Shown here piece after piece: positions 1 to 13,800 of a stretch of DNA of 64,000 nucleotides. The DNA is taken from the NCBI RefSeq assembly GCF_019399895.1, contig NC_091864.1:10084001-10148000 (forward strand), given 5' to 3'. Position 1 is the first letter of the stretch, and each line of letters starts with the position of its first letter. The translations under genes and the position numbers were made by a program. The notes under the pieces were generated by a model. It had not been told where the DNA came from. It searched no databases and saw only the letters and a list, made by a program, of their open reading frames with translations. The stretch is from Cardiocondyla obscurior. Its lineage: Eukaryota > Arthropoda > Insecta > Hymenoptera > Formicidae.

Positions 1-492
1 GGAGTGACGGAAACGTAAGGGACGCGGAGCGGGGGCGGAATAGTGGAGGCTGAAGCGTAAGGGAGGAGAGAAGGATCGCCTGCCTGCCAGGGTTGTTCGG
101 TGACGACTTTACTCCTTCCATTAATCAACCCTCCCCGCTTTTGTCGCTTCTACCGTTGCTGGCGCTGTGGCAGAGGGTGGTATGAGGTAACTCGCCTTAA
201 GCCACGCTCTGTAGCCACGTTGTTCTATTGCTCTTAACGCTAATGCTACCCACCACCCGTCTACGAAGAAAAAGGAGGAAAGACCTTACTCCGAGGGCAT
301 CTATACCTATGGGACCTTACGGGCGTAGATCGATTGGTAATTCGCATTGAACCTGCCCCTTCCAACGGATATTGCGTACTCTTACGCTTTTTCTTTTTTC
401 AAACCTTCCGTTGAATTAGCGGCAAGTAATAGATTGAATAAAAGATTGTGCTTACCAAAGTATATATATATTTTTTTTTAATAGCGATTGCT

Positions 493-602
493 ATTTATAA
501 AAACTCTTGAATATTTATAAAATAGTTTATTATTTATAAAAAAAGTAAAGAATATTTATAAAAAAGTAAAATAGAAAAAAAAGTTATTAAAAATTTATAA
601 GT
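493..602. repeat. Diverged AT-rich tandem repeat, about 20-bp period
   Basis: ATTTATAAAA recurs at 493, 513, 532 and 554, and as ATTTATAAGT at 593. The spacing is 19-22 bp for the first four. Confidence 0.6.
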
Positions 603-3600
603 ATTATTAACTGTGTAACTATAAATGTTTAAACTGCAATAATCCCCTCGTTCTAAGAATTTGGCATAACGAATTTAGATTTAATATTAGGCAATGTAGC
701 AAAAATATACATGGCAAAAATATGCAAGTTATATTATTTGAAAATAGAGAATTATACGAAAAGCACGATGTTCTAAATAAAATGTGCAAAAACATCATGT
801 TAATTAGAACCTGACCGAGTTTCGCTCATGATGAAATGCCAGCAGTTTAATTTCCAAGGAGAAGAATATTTTTCGTGAAAGAAACCTATTTATAACAGCG
901 TGGTTTGCGCCGTAATTCACCAACCTAGCGTGGCGGAGAGGAAAAATCAATCATTCCAGACTGCCTTTTTTTAAATGTTAAATCTTTAATTATCTGAAAT
1001 CTTTTAGAAGTGAAAATTAGCCGGGGATTAAATAGACGGTATTACAATCGATATACTTACATCCGAAGCTGTATTATTACTAGGAGGAGAATTAAAGGTG
1101 GAATAAATGAAAGTTTGAGTCGAGCGACAACTAAGTCAGACGGAAAGTTGCTAATAGCGTTCAAGAAAAAGAAATAATTAAGGAGGGAACATAATGAGAT
1201 TGGGAAAGAGGTAGAAGGTGGTTGGAATAGGAAGGTGTGAGAAATACAGAAGTGATAGAAAGAGAGAGAAGCTGGTATAAGCGAGATGAGGAATGAGCGA
1301 GTCGAAAGACGGAAAATGTAGAAGTAAATTTTCTCTGCATTTGTCGCTTTCGAGGTGAGAGAAAAATATTATACGCCAGATATGAATGTCAGCCAGCCAT
1401 TAAAAACTAATTGCTAGAGTAATGATTTCTTTGGTAAGACGCACATTATGCACACACGTGAATAAGATTATAATACATTTTATTTAGCACATTTAATACA
1501 GAAGAATATTTCTACATTAATTAAAATGTTTTCATCTCGGCGGCGTAAGTATTTTAAGATATAATTTATAGTTGGGACAAAATAATATATTTCTAAAGTT
1601 AAAGTGTATGTATAACGTCTAGAATAATACGTGTGCAAATTATTAAAAATATACCTATATATAAATATCTTGCAAAATATTGTACCGCTGTATGATAAAA
1701 CATATCGTCGCGTTCTCGTTAATTTCGATGATATCGTCATAGTCAGATTATTCTCTTCTCATCTATCTCAATCTCCTACATCTCATTCATTCGCATTACC
1801 AAACTTTCGTGAATAATATTTCTTCGCGAATATTTCTAGTGGTATTCTCTGTTTCTGCATCTAACGTAAGTTGTATTTCTCATCTCGGGTCTCCCAACTC
1901 ATCTCTACAAACCTTTACTCATCCCCTTCCCATTACCACTCAAGCTTCTTAGCGCTTTAGAAAATTTTCTTGTGCTTCTTAAACTTTCTACCTGAGCCAA
2001 TTTGGTACACGTCCGACTTGTCTTTTGTACATCTCCGCAACTTGTACCGTCTCGTTAGTTGGACATCGCCTGTACTGTATCGTAATCTCGTTCTTAGAAT
2101 ATTCAATATTTTTTTAGTTAACGTACGAAATATAGTTGTAAAGTTTTATCGAAAATCAATAACTGTCAGTTACTAAACTTGAATATATTCTCTTTTATTT
2201 AAACACGAAACGACTCTTACGCGTAAAAGTGTATATTTATTTTTATAAATTCTTTTTTACTTCCTTTCTGGTAATTAATATACCTACTCTATTGTCTTGC
2301 ATAAGCGATGGTCTCGTAATTTTTCTGAAAAATTTTTTTATTCATGAGTGAACGCGTCTAAAGCAAATAACAGCATAAACCTAAATGACAATTTCACTAA
2401 AAATAATGAGAACGCGAACAATACTCCTAAGAACCTTAACGTCATTCCGCGAGAGAGTGACGTAAATATTTCTAATGGTACTCTCGGCGATCTTAAAAGC
2501 GTCTCTTTCCGTCGTACATAGCGAATCGCATAAAATAACAACGCTGTGAATTTCATAACTTATATTTACTCCTTTTAACTTGCTTAAAAGCAATTTAAAG
2601 AAAGATATACTATAACAATAAAGCAGAAACTTGAAAGCTCTTGCTCGTTGCACAATTTTGCATTTATGTGAAACTCCTTTATTATACGTATTTATTTCTC
2701 TTTATAATTTAAGATTAATTTATAAATAATTATGTAATAGGCAACACAAAGGAATTAATAAATTGAATTCTTCCACTCGCAAATAAACACATATGAAATT
2801 AAGATAAATTCCGATTAAATAGTTTCGCACGGATTGCATTTTGTGTAACCAAGTCTATAAAACTTTTACGATGAGGTTCGAATATATCGTCGCGGCTATG
2901 AAAGCTAATGTTTAGATCGTCTGATCGGTCGGGTGAATTTGTGGTCTTTTACTACCAATACGACATCTTCAGAGTTTAGCGATGCGGACGTAGCCCTCCG
3001 TTAGTAAGGGAGAAACGCCTGGGCGTTCTGCAATTCAGGCAAAAATAACGCTGATATCCGATCACAATAGGAGCACAATGGACACCGGGGACGATGAGTA
3101 CCCGGCTCCGGGCACTCAAAGAAATTGGCTGGTGGTTTCCTGACCCCGAACGCCCGGACCTTAACGGATAGTTGGAAACTCCGGGAGCAGGTGGCTTTGG
3201 TGTCGTGCCCCCAAACCAAACCGAACCGCTTCGGAAACCCCCGTCCCGTTTCCTCTCACCTTTGCCCTTCCATCTTCGATGGGGAAGCGACGGCCCGGTC
3301 ATTCTTTTCGCATCGCATCCGACAACGGAGTTACCGGGTGCTGAGAGTTCCTTTAAATCCTGAATGCTTTTCTCGTCTCTCCTCTCTTAGGAGCGCGCCA
3401 CCCCGTCTTCTCCTTGATCGTCCATCGCCGATCACCCTCTCTCGTAACTGATCTCCCACACGGTCGCTAAGTTTTCTTCCTGGTATACGTGATCTCGCGG
3501 AGTCATCCCGCTATCGGAGAGACAATCGGTTCTTTCGTGCAACGCTTCTCCCGGCGTTTCGTAAGACTTTGGTTTTGTCACCGGCGGGAAACCACCGCGC

Positions 3601-5936
3601 GGAATCGCGCAATCGATACGCAAGATGTCAATGGATGATTATTGCAGCTGTGCACGCCGCATTTTACATGCAAACGAATATGATTGTAATCCTATATCGC
3701 GTTGCTCGCTCACGCAATTAAATAACCATTAATGTGGCCCGCGTGCAGCGTGATTATACATTAAATCACGGCTTGATATTCAGGGCAAATAAATAGTCGC
3801 GAATTATGCGACACGGGAAATCGTAACTGCCCCACGCGGAACGAGCTGAGAGAGCATGTACCGCGTTTTCCTGATGCATTCGAGCGTGGCATTGGATTTC
3901 ACAAAAAATAGAAGGCAGAGTTGTGACGGATCCGTTGCGCCCCGCGAAACGCGAGTTCTGAAAAAGAATTATGCCACGTCATAAATGGCGATTGTACGCG
4001 GAAGAGAATAATTAATCTACTAGTCTAGCGGATATAAATGTAAAATTGTTTGCCGTATACATTCAGAATTCATTGAACTTTTGGCACTTTACGACGATTA
4101 ATGCAAAATCATCTCAATAAATACAACATCTACATTTCGCTAAATTTTTCAATAAAATATTAATTGCATTTTAAGCACTTTCTGTTTGACTAAAAATTTA
4201 AATATTTTGCTTGTATATAAATACACGGAGCGGTTAAAAGTTTCGAATCGTTTATTAAAAAGTCATTTTGAGAATTTCATTAAACAGCCTTTAAATGTTA
4301 AGATAAATGGTAAACACCAAACATTAAATTTTTTATTTTATTTTAATGTACATTAAATAAATGTAAAGTATTCGAGAAATAGATCTTTTGAATGTTGTAC
4401 AAATTAAAATCAGAGCAAATAGGTTATGCAAATGTAAAATTGTTTCTTTATTTTTAAATTTTTGCAGTTATAAATTTTACTTGAAAATACTTTATTAAAG
4501 TTTTATGAACGCTACTGCCAACTAATTAAAATTTATGTGTCAATTATTACGTCAAATAAATACAGATTTTGTCAAATATACTCTCCGGTCCCGTTTATTT
4601 CGACTTCCATTAACGGTACATGTAATTCGCTAATTATAGTCGATTGCATGATACATATATATCAATTAGATATGTACGTATACATATACATATATCACAG
4701 CGATAGTAATCGATCGTCAAAACATTCAACTTATTAAAATTGATCAATCGACCAATTTATATCTAATTAGAATTTACGTTTCTAAATTAAACTTATGTCA
4801 CTTTTAAACCATATCTTAATCGCTGCGATAAGTTACTTGAATTAAAGTGCAAAAAGGCCCACATCACTTTAGCTGCAAATTCATAAACTTCTTCTAAAAT
4901 GTTCAGCCAATTGTTTTATATAAAACGTAGATCTATGTACTTAAACGTGTACATACTTAAATGTCACGGAAACTAAAGTTTAAATCAATTGAAATCGTGT
5001 CAAGGAGAGTGCAATCATGAGTTTATAGCTTCTCGATGAAAGTAAATGGTGGAACAAGTCCTGTCCGGCAATGCTGAACGATCAAAGACACGAACTTGAC
5101 GAACTATTGAGTACGCTTCGACCTGATTAATTCTCTCTGGCACGTGTACAAGCTCCAATTACCATATAATGCCCTTTGTCCATTATTATTTATAATTAAA
5201 GGTATTTAAATTAAAATTATGTAAATCAAAAAATTTTTTATTAATTATAATTACTATATTGAGTCAAAAATAATTGTTCGTTTTATACGTACTATTCTTT
5301 GAATTAAATATTAATTTTATTTCTCTTATATCTTGATTTGCATATAACTGCATAAATGTTATCACAATTATTTTGTTTTATGAATAAATATTTTATTAAA
5401 GAATTGAAGATTTAATTAAAAAAAAAATAATAAATACACTGATAAAAAGGATTATATTGTAATAAATATATTTGTATCTTAATATGTGAAGATAGATCAT
5501 ATACTTTTAAGTAATTTTCTCTCTCTCTATTTCTCTTTTTTTACTTTTATCGTTTTAATAAAGCATTTTTGAAATAATAAATTAATTTAAAATTAAATTA
5601 TAAATCGTAATACGATTCCGCAAATCCTCTTCTTAGTCATATAATTAATAATGTATAACGTACATTATCCATTCATCAGTTATTTTAGATTCAATGCACA
5701 TTCAACTTCTTCGAGTTAAGTGATAAAGATTTACATTAATCTTTGTTAAAGTGTACGTTCGTATTCTGTAGAAGATAAATAAGTCGTTAAATGGTCGCGA
5801 TAGAGCGAAATTTTCTTACCTGGTCGTGCTAAATGTGGGAGATAAAACGGGCTTAAAAATTAAGACTTGGCCGTTGAGCTCGCAGCACCATGTTATCCGC
5901 ATAATGAATATATATGCAAGAAATATGCGGCATAGA

Positions 5937-5967
5937 TAACAAGGTAACCTTGCGTAACAAGGTAACC
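5937..5967. repeat. Paired 13-bp direct repeat TAACAAGGTAACC
   Basis: Identical copies at 5937-5949 and 5955-5967, offset by 18 bp. The first copy lies in a near-palindrome CAAGGTAACCTTG. It may be a paired binding site. Confidence 0.7.
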
Positions 5968-6771
5968 GTTTAAGTAAAAAACTCAAAGCTTCCGCTAATA
6001 GTAAGTCATAACTGCCGGGCGTCCACCGTTTATTCGCGCGTTATTCATCGAGAGCTCGACTTGCGATGCGCGAGCTGACGCACACGTTAGACTTGAGCCA
6101 GATTTCAGTAGTAAATCTGAGTTTGTAAAGGAAGGGAGGGAGGGATTCAACGTGCTGCCCAGGGCCAGCACGAAATTTATGTGCAGCCGTTCTCCCCTAT
6201 GCTACGTTATGTAGGTTATGCAGGTAGCCGCGCAGCAACAGCATCGTGCAAGCTAAAGCTTTTCTCTTAGATTCGCGCGTCGGCCTTTGTAATGCATCGC
6301 GAGCGACGCGTCGTATCAAGAGATGCGGTAGCGTCTCGCGTCAAGTATCCGTGTGGCGAGATCTACCGTGTATCTTTACGTCAGTTTGCTGTTTATTACT
6401 TTTATTATTTTAGTAACATACTGATGACGTGAAACATAACAGAAATGAAACAATGGCAAATAGTATTGATTTGGTAATTCATACTGAATTAGTAAAATAA
6501 ATTGTACGAAAGAATAAAATAATTATAATATTTGTAAAAATATGGTGATTGCAAAATATATATAAATTGTAGGATGTATTGTGTTGTAAAAAGAAATACT
6601 AATATTGGAGCAATGAATTATACATGATAATATAAGTGGTTAAAATGGGGAACGAGGAGAGTCATCAATAAACAAAACATCGCGCTTCAATCCTCAGTCG
6701 CCGGTCGGCTCGCTCGATTCACGCAGTTCGTAAACAGCGCGCGAATATGTCGAAGAGAGAGATGAGTAGAA

Positions 6772-6792
6772 GGGATGGGTGGGGGTAATGGG
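6772..6792 (+). promoter_or_regulatory. G-quadruplex motif
   Basis: Four G-runs (GGG AT GGG T GGGGG TAAT GGG) satisfy the usual quadruplex pattern. It sits 3 bp before an 8-bp-stem hairpin. Confidence 0.6.
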
Positions 6793-6795
6793 ACA

Positions 6796-6814
6796 GTAGG
6801 CGCGTAGCGCCTAC
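6796..6814. repeat. Short perfect hairpin next to a G-quadruplex motif
   Basis: GTAGGCGC, loop GTA, GCGCCTAC: an 8-bp perfect stem. Confidence 0.75.
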
Positions 6815-7332
6815 GTGCGTGAGATTCCTCCTCTCACTCTTACTCCCGGCGGTCGAATGCGCAGCACGTGGTGAAGAGAGGCTCGGTTCTTATCGTTAAT
6901 TATATGTGGATTTGGTGATACGGACGGCATTCTAGCGCAATTTGGCTACCCTGATAATTGTTCCGGACGTGGAAAAGACATAGTAAAACTGTATAGACTA
7001 AGTTTTATCCCGTACAATGTGGTGCGTAGCGCGCGATAAAAACAAAGGGTCACGGAGCATAAGAGAGACAGCGGTCGGATAGACGGAATAGAAAGAAATA
7101 ACTGCGTAAGTGTCTCGCGCTGTTTCACGTGCTTACCTATAGCGGCAATCATCGCGGTGCGAAATTTTTACGTGATCGCCAACCAAGCGCGCAGTTCATG
7201 TAGGTCAGAGCGCGCAGTTAGTTTAGGTTAAAACAGTCATTTAGCCTGTTAAGTCTGAATATAACATGCATTTACAGATTGTAAATTAGTTGACGCTACT
7301 AACTAATGCCTGTTTTTTTTTGTGTGTTTTAG

Positions 7333-7559
7333 ATAAGGTTTGAGAGAGGAAACGAACAAGCCGTTGTTGTCGAGATTTAATGAACGAATCGTGATTAGTT
7401 TTCGGGCTTATTTCGCGATGTCGAACAAGGTCGCGCGAATATAATTTAATATCTAGGTGTGTCGCGAGTGCTTGTGCCTTGAAAGAGGATCCGGCCCAAC
7501 GTTCTGAGAGGAGGAGGAGGCCCAGGGAGGGTACATGCAATCAGCGAAGCAACCCAATG
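7333..7559 (+). ncRNA. Candidate exon of a plus-strand transcript, ending in ATG
   Basis: Possible acceptor: a branch-like CTAAC followed by a T/G-rich tract ending in TTTTAG before 7333. The donor is strong: CAATG|GTAAGC. All frames carry stops upstream, so most of it is untranslated. The last three bases are ATG, which would begin a frame (MDCSCNFAASI) in the next microexon; an upstream ATG at 7534 gives only a 10-codon frame. It may be a 5' UTR exon or a noncoding RNA. If the acceptor is not used, the exon could start further upstream. Confidence 0.4.
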
Positions 7560-7843
7560 GTAAGCATCAGGTTTTATTTTTTGTTTTAATAAGATTTTCT
7601 TGCTATTCGTCGATATCGTTTTGACTTTTAGTAACTATCATAAAGAATAGTTTAATTATTAGTAAAGTAATAAATTTCTTATTAAAAAAAAAATAATTTC
7701 GTAAATGTTTAAGCAATAAATATTTTTGTTCTTAATTGTCGAATTGAAAAACTAGTTATACAGAAACGCGTAATTTTTTTTTTTTCTTAAATAATTGACA
7801 TTCAACATCTCTACAATTTATTTTTCTTATTTGTTTGTTGCAG

Positions 7844-7874
7844 GATTGTAGCTGTAACTTCGCTGCATCGATCG
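7844..7874 (+). ncRNA. Candidate 31-nt microexon of the same plus-strand transcript
   Basis: The sequence lies between a very good acceptor (TTTGTTTGTTGCAG) and a consensus donor (GATCG|GTGAGT). Joined to the ATG at 7557-7559 it reads MDCSCNFAASI and ends in phase 1. The intron to the previous exon is 284 nt. I recognise no protein family, so coding status is open. Later exons were not identified with confidence. Confidence 0.45.
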
Positions 7875-10800
7875 GTGAGTTGCATGAATTTTTTTATGTA
7901 GTTTTATTAGTTGAAACATTTGGGTGGGAATATTTATTATTCATAAATAATAAAAAATTATATTTATGTATTAAATAATATTTAATATTAAAAATAGTAT
8001 AAATTAATGATTAATCTATTAAAAAACGATTCACGAAATGCGTTGGCTAACAGTTTACGTGAGTGCCATCCAATATCGCGTAACATATCTAAAGTAAAGG
8101 TATTACGAGAAGCGCATATTTTACATAGATCTCGATTACACCTGGAATAGGAACGCTTTTGCTAGGTGTTATACCTGATCGACACTTCGGGACGTTTCAC
8201 GATGCTCACTGTGCGTCGTTGCATCGTTAAAACGAATTTACAGCGTGTTAAAGCGCGATTTATAGTACTGCCAAACTTCGCGATACATTCTCTTGCAAGT
8301 TGTACACGGGATCGCGGAAGAACGACACGGTAAAGAGACGTCAACATGCACGGAATGCACGAAGCGTCGCTAGAGTGATGACAATAATGCGACTTACCTC
8401 GCACGCTGTTATTATTAGCGCGGTAATAAAATAGAGTAATTTACGAAAAAAATCTGGGAAATGTAGAGTCGTGTGCGCGTTCTCACTTGTAATAGCGCAA
8501 AATCACGGTAGTATTCTCGTCTAAGATAACAGGGCGCCGAGACCGTTTTGTCAGGATCCTCTTGACGTCGGGAACGTGAGATCGTTATTTCATTATGGTT
8601 AATTTGAGACTGAGTGCGCTCATGGGGAGGCCAACGAGATAACAGAGGGATTCCCGTCATTAGAGGGACGCATCTAGTGAAGATTAACGAGCTCTTTGCT
8701 GTACAATATCGTGTGTGCACCACGTGCCAAATATAATATTTATTTATGATTATTTCTAACGCCTTCCTGCGAATTAACAGAGTGTGCCTTTTAGCATTCG
8801 GTCTTTATCAAACAAATTAACGCACTAAATATTACTCCGCCATTAATAACGTATTATTCTCGAATATGTTTTATAAATACACGTGTGTGGCACATTAATT
8901 ACTTCTCGCACTAATTTTACCGCGTAACTTTTAAAATTTATTTTATTAAGAAAGTTTACGTAATATTACACGATGCATACGAGTAAAATATAAGTAAAAA
9001 ATTCATACTTTAGCGTCAATACCGGATTCCATGATTGGACGAATTTAGCGGAAAAGGGATAGGGTTGTCGACGTAACGCCAATATTGGCTTGGAGGATTG
9101 GCTGATCAAGTCGTGTTCCTATACGAAATCTTGTTTGCTTCACGTAGCTTTTATATTGAATCGCTTGTATTTCGCGAAAATCCCACGTATTGGTTGCTAA
9201 ATTAGATTAGACAGCATTCGATGGGACAGAATGCGTTTCGTTTCGTTTCACAAGTGACGAGCTTTCAATCTATTGTTTCACGTCTTCCACGCACTGCGTG
9301 CGGCGTATTTAAATTTTTTATTTATTTATAACATTGAAAAAACGAAATATCTCGTATCCAACTTTTAAAATATTAATTCTCTTTGCTAATTATACTTTGC
9401 TGTAATGTATCTTATAACGATCGTATGGTATAATGTTGATAATGGTCCTAGGGATAGCGCCGAGACCTATCCGCGCAATAGTTACTTAGATTATATGTAC
9501 TTTCCTTCAAATGCTATCTGCAATTGCCGTAGTTGGGAGAATGTATACCAGAATTTCAACCCCTTGTCAGGTACATATATGTACATACATACATAGTAAG
9601 AGTATGTCTGAACTTCTTAATAGATTTGCAACAACGGTGCATAAACTTTATGGAACTTATACGCGATATGTTACGTTAACACTGACATCTCTACGTTACG
9701 ATTTTTTAATTACGGCGCAGGTCGAGAACGCGTGACAATAAATCTTATTATTTCTACGTTCCTTTATTCATATAAGCCTTGGCGTATTTTTCGGAACAAT
9801 ATTTAGAGTATTTGCGCCACGAAACGAGAGACGAATGTGTGTGAAAAAATAGAAAGAAAAAACAGAAAAAAGAAAGGGAAATCGCGGAGGGGCTCGGCCT
9901 CGTAAGATTTATGAGGATCGACGAGGTCTTTGCTGTGGACTCCGTGTGTACTTACGACTCTAAGATATTGCGGTCGTTTCCCTTTGGTCAGGCAAGCCGA
10001 GAAAGTCAGTGGGCGCACCACCGTTCGTCGGATTCCTTTTTGCTCTCATGAACGATTGGGCCTTCTGTCCCTCCGCTACCCCCAACCCTCCCATCAATTC
10101 ATTGGATTTTTAGCAGCGAATGGTTATAACCGCCACTATCGCGTGATATGTGCCCCCACCAAGTTAAAAATTGGCTTCTAATATGATATATGCCGGTCAC
10201 CATATGGCCGAGAGAGTGCCGCAAAACGGACGATATTTTCAGTTTCTTCGAATAGCGCTTATTTCCACCTTCCCACGTTTGCCAAGCTTACTCTCTTTCT
10301 TCGACGCTCGCTTACATTCATTCTTACTTCCTCTCCTCCATCGCTCTTCTTTCGCAACAGTCTCTCCGCTCTCCCCTGTGCAATTCCTCTCCCTCCCCTC
10401 CGTTTTCTTCGTTCCCTAACGTATTATTGGAAAGCGATAGTATTTTCGTGCCGGCGGTTCTCTTATGGCGCGGTCATATTTCACGACCCTATTCTAGAGA
10501 GGCGAGAACACGAGCAATGGAGGTGAGGGTGGCAGACAGGGATAACGGCCGAGAATACGGGTGCATTTAATATGCAATTGCCGAGCGCGCTACTGAGGAT
10601 AAACCTCTTGAAAGATCGGCGCGAATCAGAGTCACGTGTAGGCTCCGAGTTCGCGCTTAAGACGCGATCTAGTTCGCGCGCGTGAGGGACGTTTAACTTT
10701 CAAGGTTCCGGAAAGTTTACAACGGGACACACTTAAGATAACGTACCTGAGCGTACTCCAAGTTAGTCGTGTATTTAAAAAAGAAATAAAATGTTTTTTA

Positions 10801-13800
10801 ATATCTAAATTATAAATCGTGTAAGCACGCAACAGGGACTTTCTTATCTCGTAACATGGAACTAATTTGTTGCTTATCCGCGGAATATTGTTCTTACAGT
10901 TAATTTATCATGGTTTCGGCATTAATTTTTTTTTTTTTTTTTTCTACAAAAATAATCAGAAAAGAAAATCGAATGTCTAATCACAAAAATCAATCTGTTA
11001 TATTTCGGCAACGATTCGTTCGTAAAATTACAGTATTGAGACTACGCAACTTTCTGAATTTTTATCAAACTAAGTATAAAATTATACGAAGACGAAAGAA
11101 TCTTGGATCTAGTATATAGACGGCAAAGAGAGAGAAATGAGGGGAATGGAGACCTTTTCGTAGTTGCCGACGATTCAGATTAAACGAGGCCGATTAATCG
11201 CATCTAATTGCACAACTCGGGACGAGCTATTAATTCCCGTTTGAGAGAGCGGGATTACCAATCACTAAGTAGATCCAGTCGTCATCTAGTCAGATCTTCC
11301 TCTCTATTATACTCTTACATTTAATGCATGAAAGGTATTGTACTTTAGTATCATCACAATTTGCAGTAGAGAAGAAATTTATTTCAATAGTAAAAGAGTT
11401 GATTTTTAAAAAATTGTTTTAAAGAATTACACTACATAAAGAAGATAAATAATTTTTAACATATTATTTTGTAGTTTTTATGCAAACATAAAGATAAATC
11501 GGAAATGAGGTAATTGTCGAAAAAAAAAATTATTTAAAAGTATATAAATATAGCATAAATTAATTGTCTAGCCGTTTTTATCAAATATTGAATGTGATAA
11601 ATAATCGTATAGGATTTAAATTGTGCCGGACTAATGAATTTAATAAAATAATTCAATTACTGCTAAAAAAGAACTTTGACGGCACGGTAGACGGCGGGCG
11701 AGATAAGATCGCAATAAAGATGAATGGACGAAGAGTGGAATACGTTGAGACATCGGAGAAATATAATTTATTTATGATAGCCGGCACAGGTGATAAAAGT
11801 CTTAGCAAACGAGACTGAAATTGAGCCAGACATTGTTCTTTATTACGGCGGAGACTCGTCGGCGTTCGAGTGGTTTGCATAATGCATTGCGGTTTGGCAC
11901 CGGAATAATTAGAATTTTTATTTCATCTTTTTTTATATTTGACGAGGTCACCAATCATTGAGAGAAATTTATCTTTTTAAATAACGCAAATTCAGTATAA
12001 TTTGTATAGGAAATTAAAAAGAAATTACTTACAAAAAGCTATGATTATTATATTGTTAAAATGTTCAGTGTTTCACACTCGTTTATTTAATTTTTGAATA
12101 TATTTGATTTAATTAGTACTACTACTTGAGGAGCTTAATTAATATATGTTGACTTTAATTAAACATTACACATTTAAAGATACAATGTGTTTAGTTGTGA
12201 CTCAGTGTTGGAATAATTGCAGAAGCCGATTTATACATTAAATCTTAATAAAAAAATTTTATTTATATATTAGGAATTTACGTTGATCTACACATATTCG
12301 TTATATTGCGTGTAAAATATGATAGTGGCTTTATTTCTTCGAGTTAAATCCAGATTATAGCGCGATCGATACCGTCCCTGCGTAATTTATGCGATAACGT
12401 TTGCAGTTATCTGAAACTTAGCACGGATTCTGAATATCGTGCGCGGAAATGATCTCATCGTAAAGATTGCACAAGGGCGGTATGCAGAGTTCTCTGTGTG
12501 AAGTGACCTCGTCAAATCGATTCGATTCCGGGCGATGAGCGACGTCGAGGAGAGGAGCGAACAAAACTAGACATGCTCGCCGATCTCTTCCATCTCAACG
12601 AGAGAGGATCAACGCCGGATAATAGGGCTTTTTGACATGCGAGAGACTATTCGGTTCTGTTGGATGGGCCTAGGGAAAAAAAAATCTTGCTTATTGCTGA
12701 CTCCGCGGAAACGACTTACGCATCGCTGCGTGCAAAAATAATGTGACATGAGCACTGGTATATAACGTCAGCTGCTCCGCTGAAGTTTCATATTTCTGGT
12801 TACCATTGGTTCATACGCGTTACATGCTATCTCATTTTTATTTTTATTTATTTATTTTTTTTATGTTGCTGTGTCATTCACTTCGATAAGAATATCAGAA
12901 TAAAAACTCATTTTGCGTTTTTATTCTAAAAATAATTAGTAATATGCAATAAGTACTGTATGCAAATTTGTTGAAATAAGTTCAATTCTAGTTAAATAAT
13001 TTTTTAATTAAAAAAAAATATATATATATATTTAATTGTACGTCGAATTTCGATCTAACTTGCCAGAAGCAAAAAAGGGAAGTAAGTGGAAACGTAAAGA
13101 TAGAACGAGATACTCCTATATACACGTACATTCTCGTATAAGATCCAAATCGAAGTCTTTCCCACAGGGCTACAGGAGACACTTTCGAGATTACTTTCCT
13201 ACCTGTCCGAAGCGAATTGATCCAAAAACCATACGGCACTTTCTGTCTGTTGCATTATTTTCACCGAATATCCAATCGTAGTGAGAGCCGATGAAAAATT
13301 GCTTTATGCAATTTTAGAAATTGATTCCGTTAGTCTGTACATATCAATCTTTGACATTTGAGTGAATGCCAGTCACGTTATTTTTAACGTGATACAAACT
13401 GAAAAAGTTTCTGGGGAACAGATACGTTTTGTTCTTTCAACAGCGATAATTCGATTACAACTAGTTAAACAACATTTAGAATTTAGAATTTAGAATAAAA
13501 GGAAATGCAAATATAATATTTCTGTAAAGTATTAATTTTCTGGCCGATTTATCTGCAAGTGAGTCATCGTATGTAATTCAGACGTAATATCGCAAGAATA
13601 AGCAGAGTGACTTGTAGAGCACTCGATCTACTAATTCAATTAAAGCCGGATAGAACATCAATTTTGATATTCGGGCTGTCAAGGAGTGTTCCGAACACGT
13701 TCGTACGACCGGTAATGGCCGCTCGGGGGTGGAGAATAGGAGACTGTACTAACTTCCGCGAGTCGATAATGTCCCATAATTAGTAACTACCAAAATGTCG

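Larger units (their letters stand above)
1..6659. other. No supported gene
   Basis: Mostly AT-rich with a CpG-rich patch at 2980-3650. Several open frames of 60-108 codons overlap there on both strands; one minus-strand frame carries a donor-like AAAG|GTGAGA near 3265, without other support. Nothing else was recognised beyond the listed repeats. Confidence 0.6.
6660..7332. promoter_or_regulatory. CpG-rich promoter-like region upstream of the plus-strand transcript
   Basis: A CpG-rich stretch in an AT-rich neighbourhood precedes the candidate exons. It contains a G-quadruplex motif (6772-6792), a hairpin GTAGGCGC/GCGCCTAC (6796-6814) and two copies of GCGCGCAGTT (7187-7196, 7210-7219). A plus donor-like site (CTGC|GTAAGT, 7106) and a minus donor-like site (CTATAG|GTAAGC, GT at 7137-7138) suggest possible divergent transcription. 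No TATA box or start site can be fixed. Confidence 0.35.

Noticed and set aside
5818..9960. Minus-strand consensus donors near 5818, 8397 and 9954
   Set aside because: GTAAG-type hexamers are expected about this often by chance; no matching acceptors or coding sequence nearby.
12440..12465. Minus-strand TGAGATCATTT resembling the bantam microRNA seed
   Set aside because: Similarity stops after 11 bases and no hairpin precursor is present.
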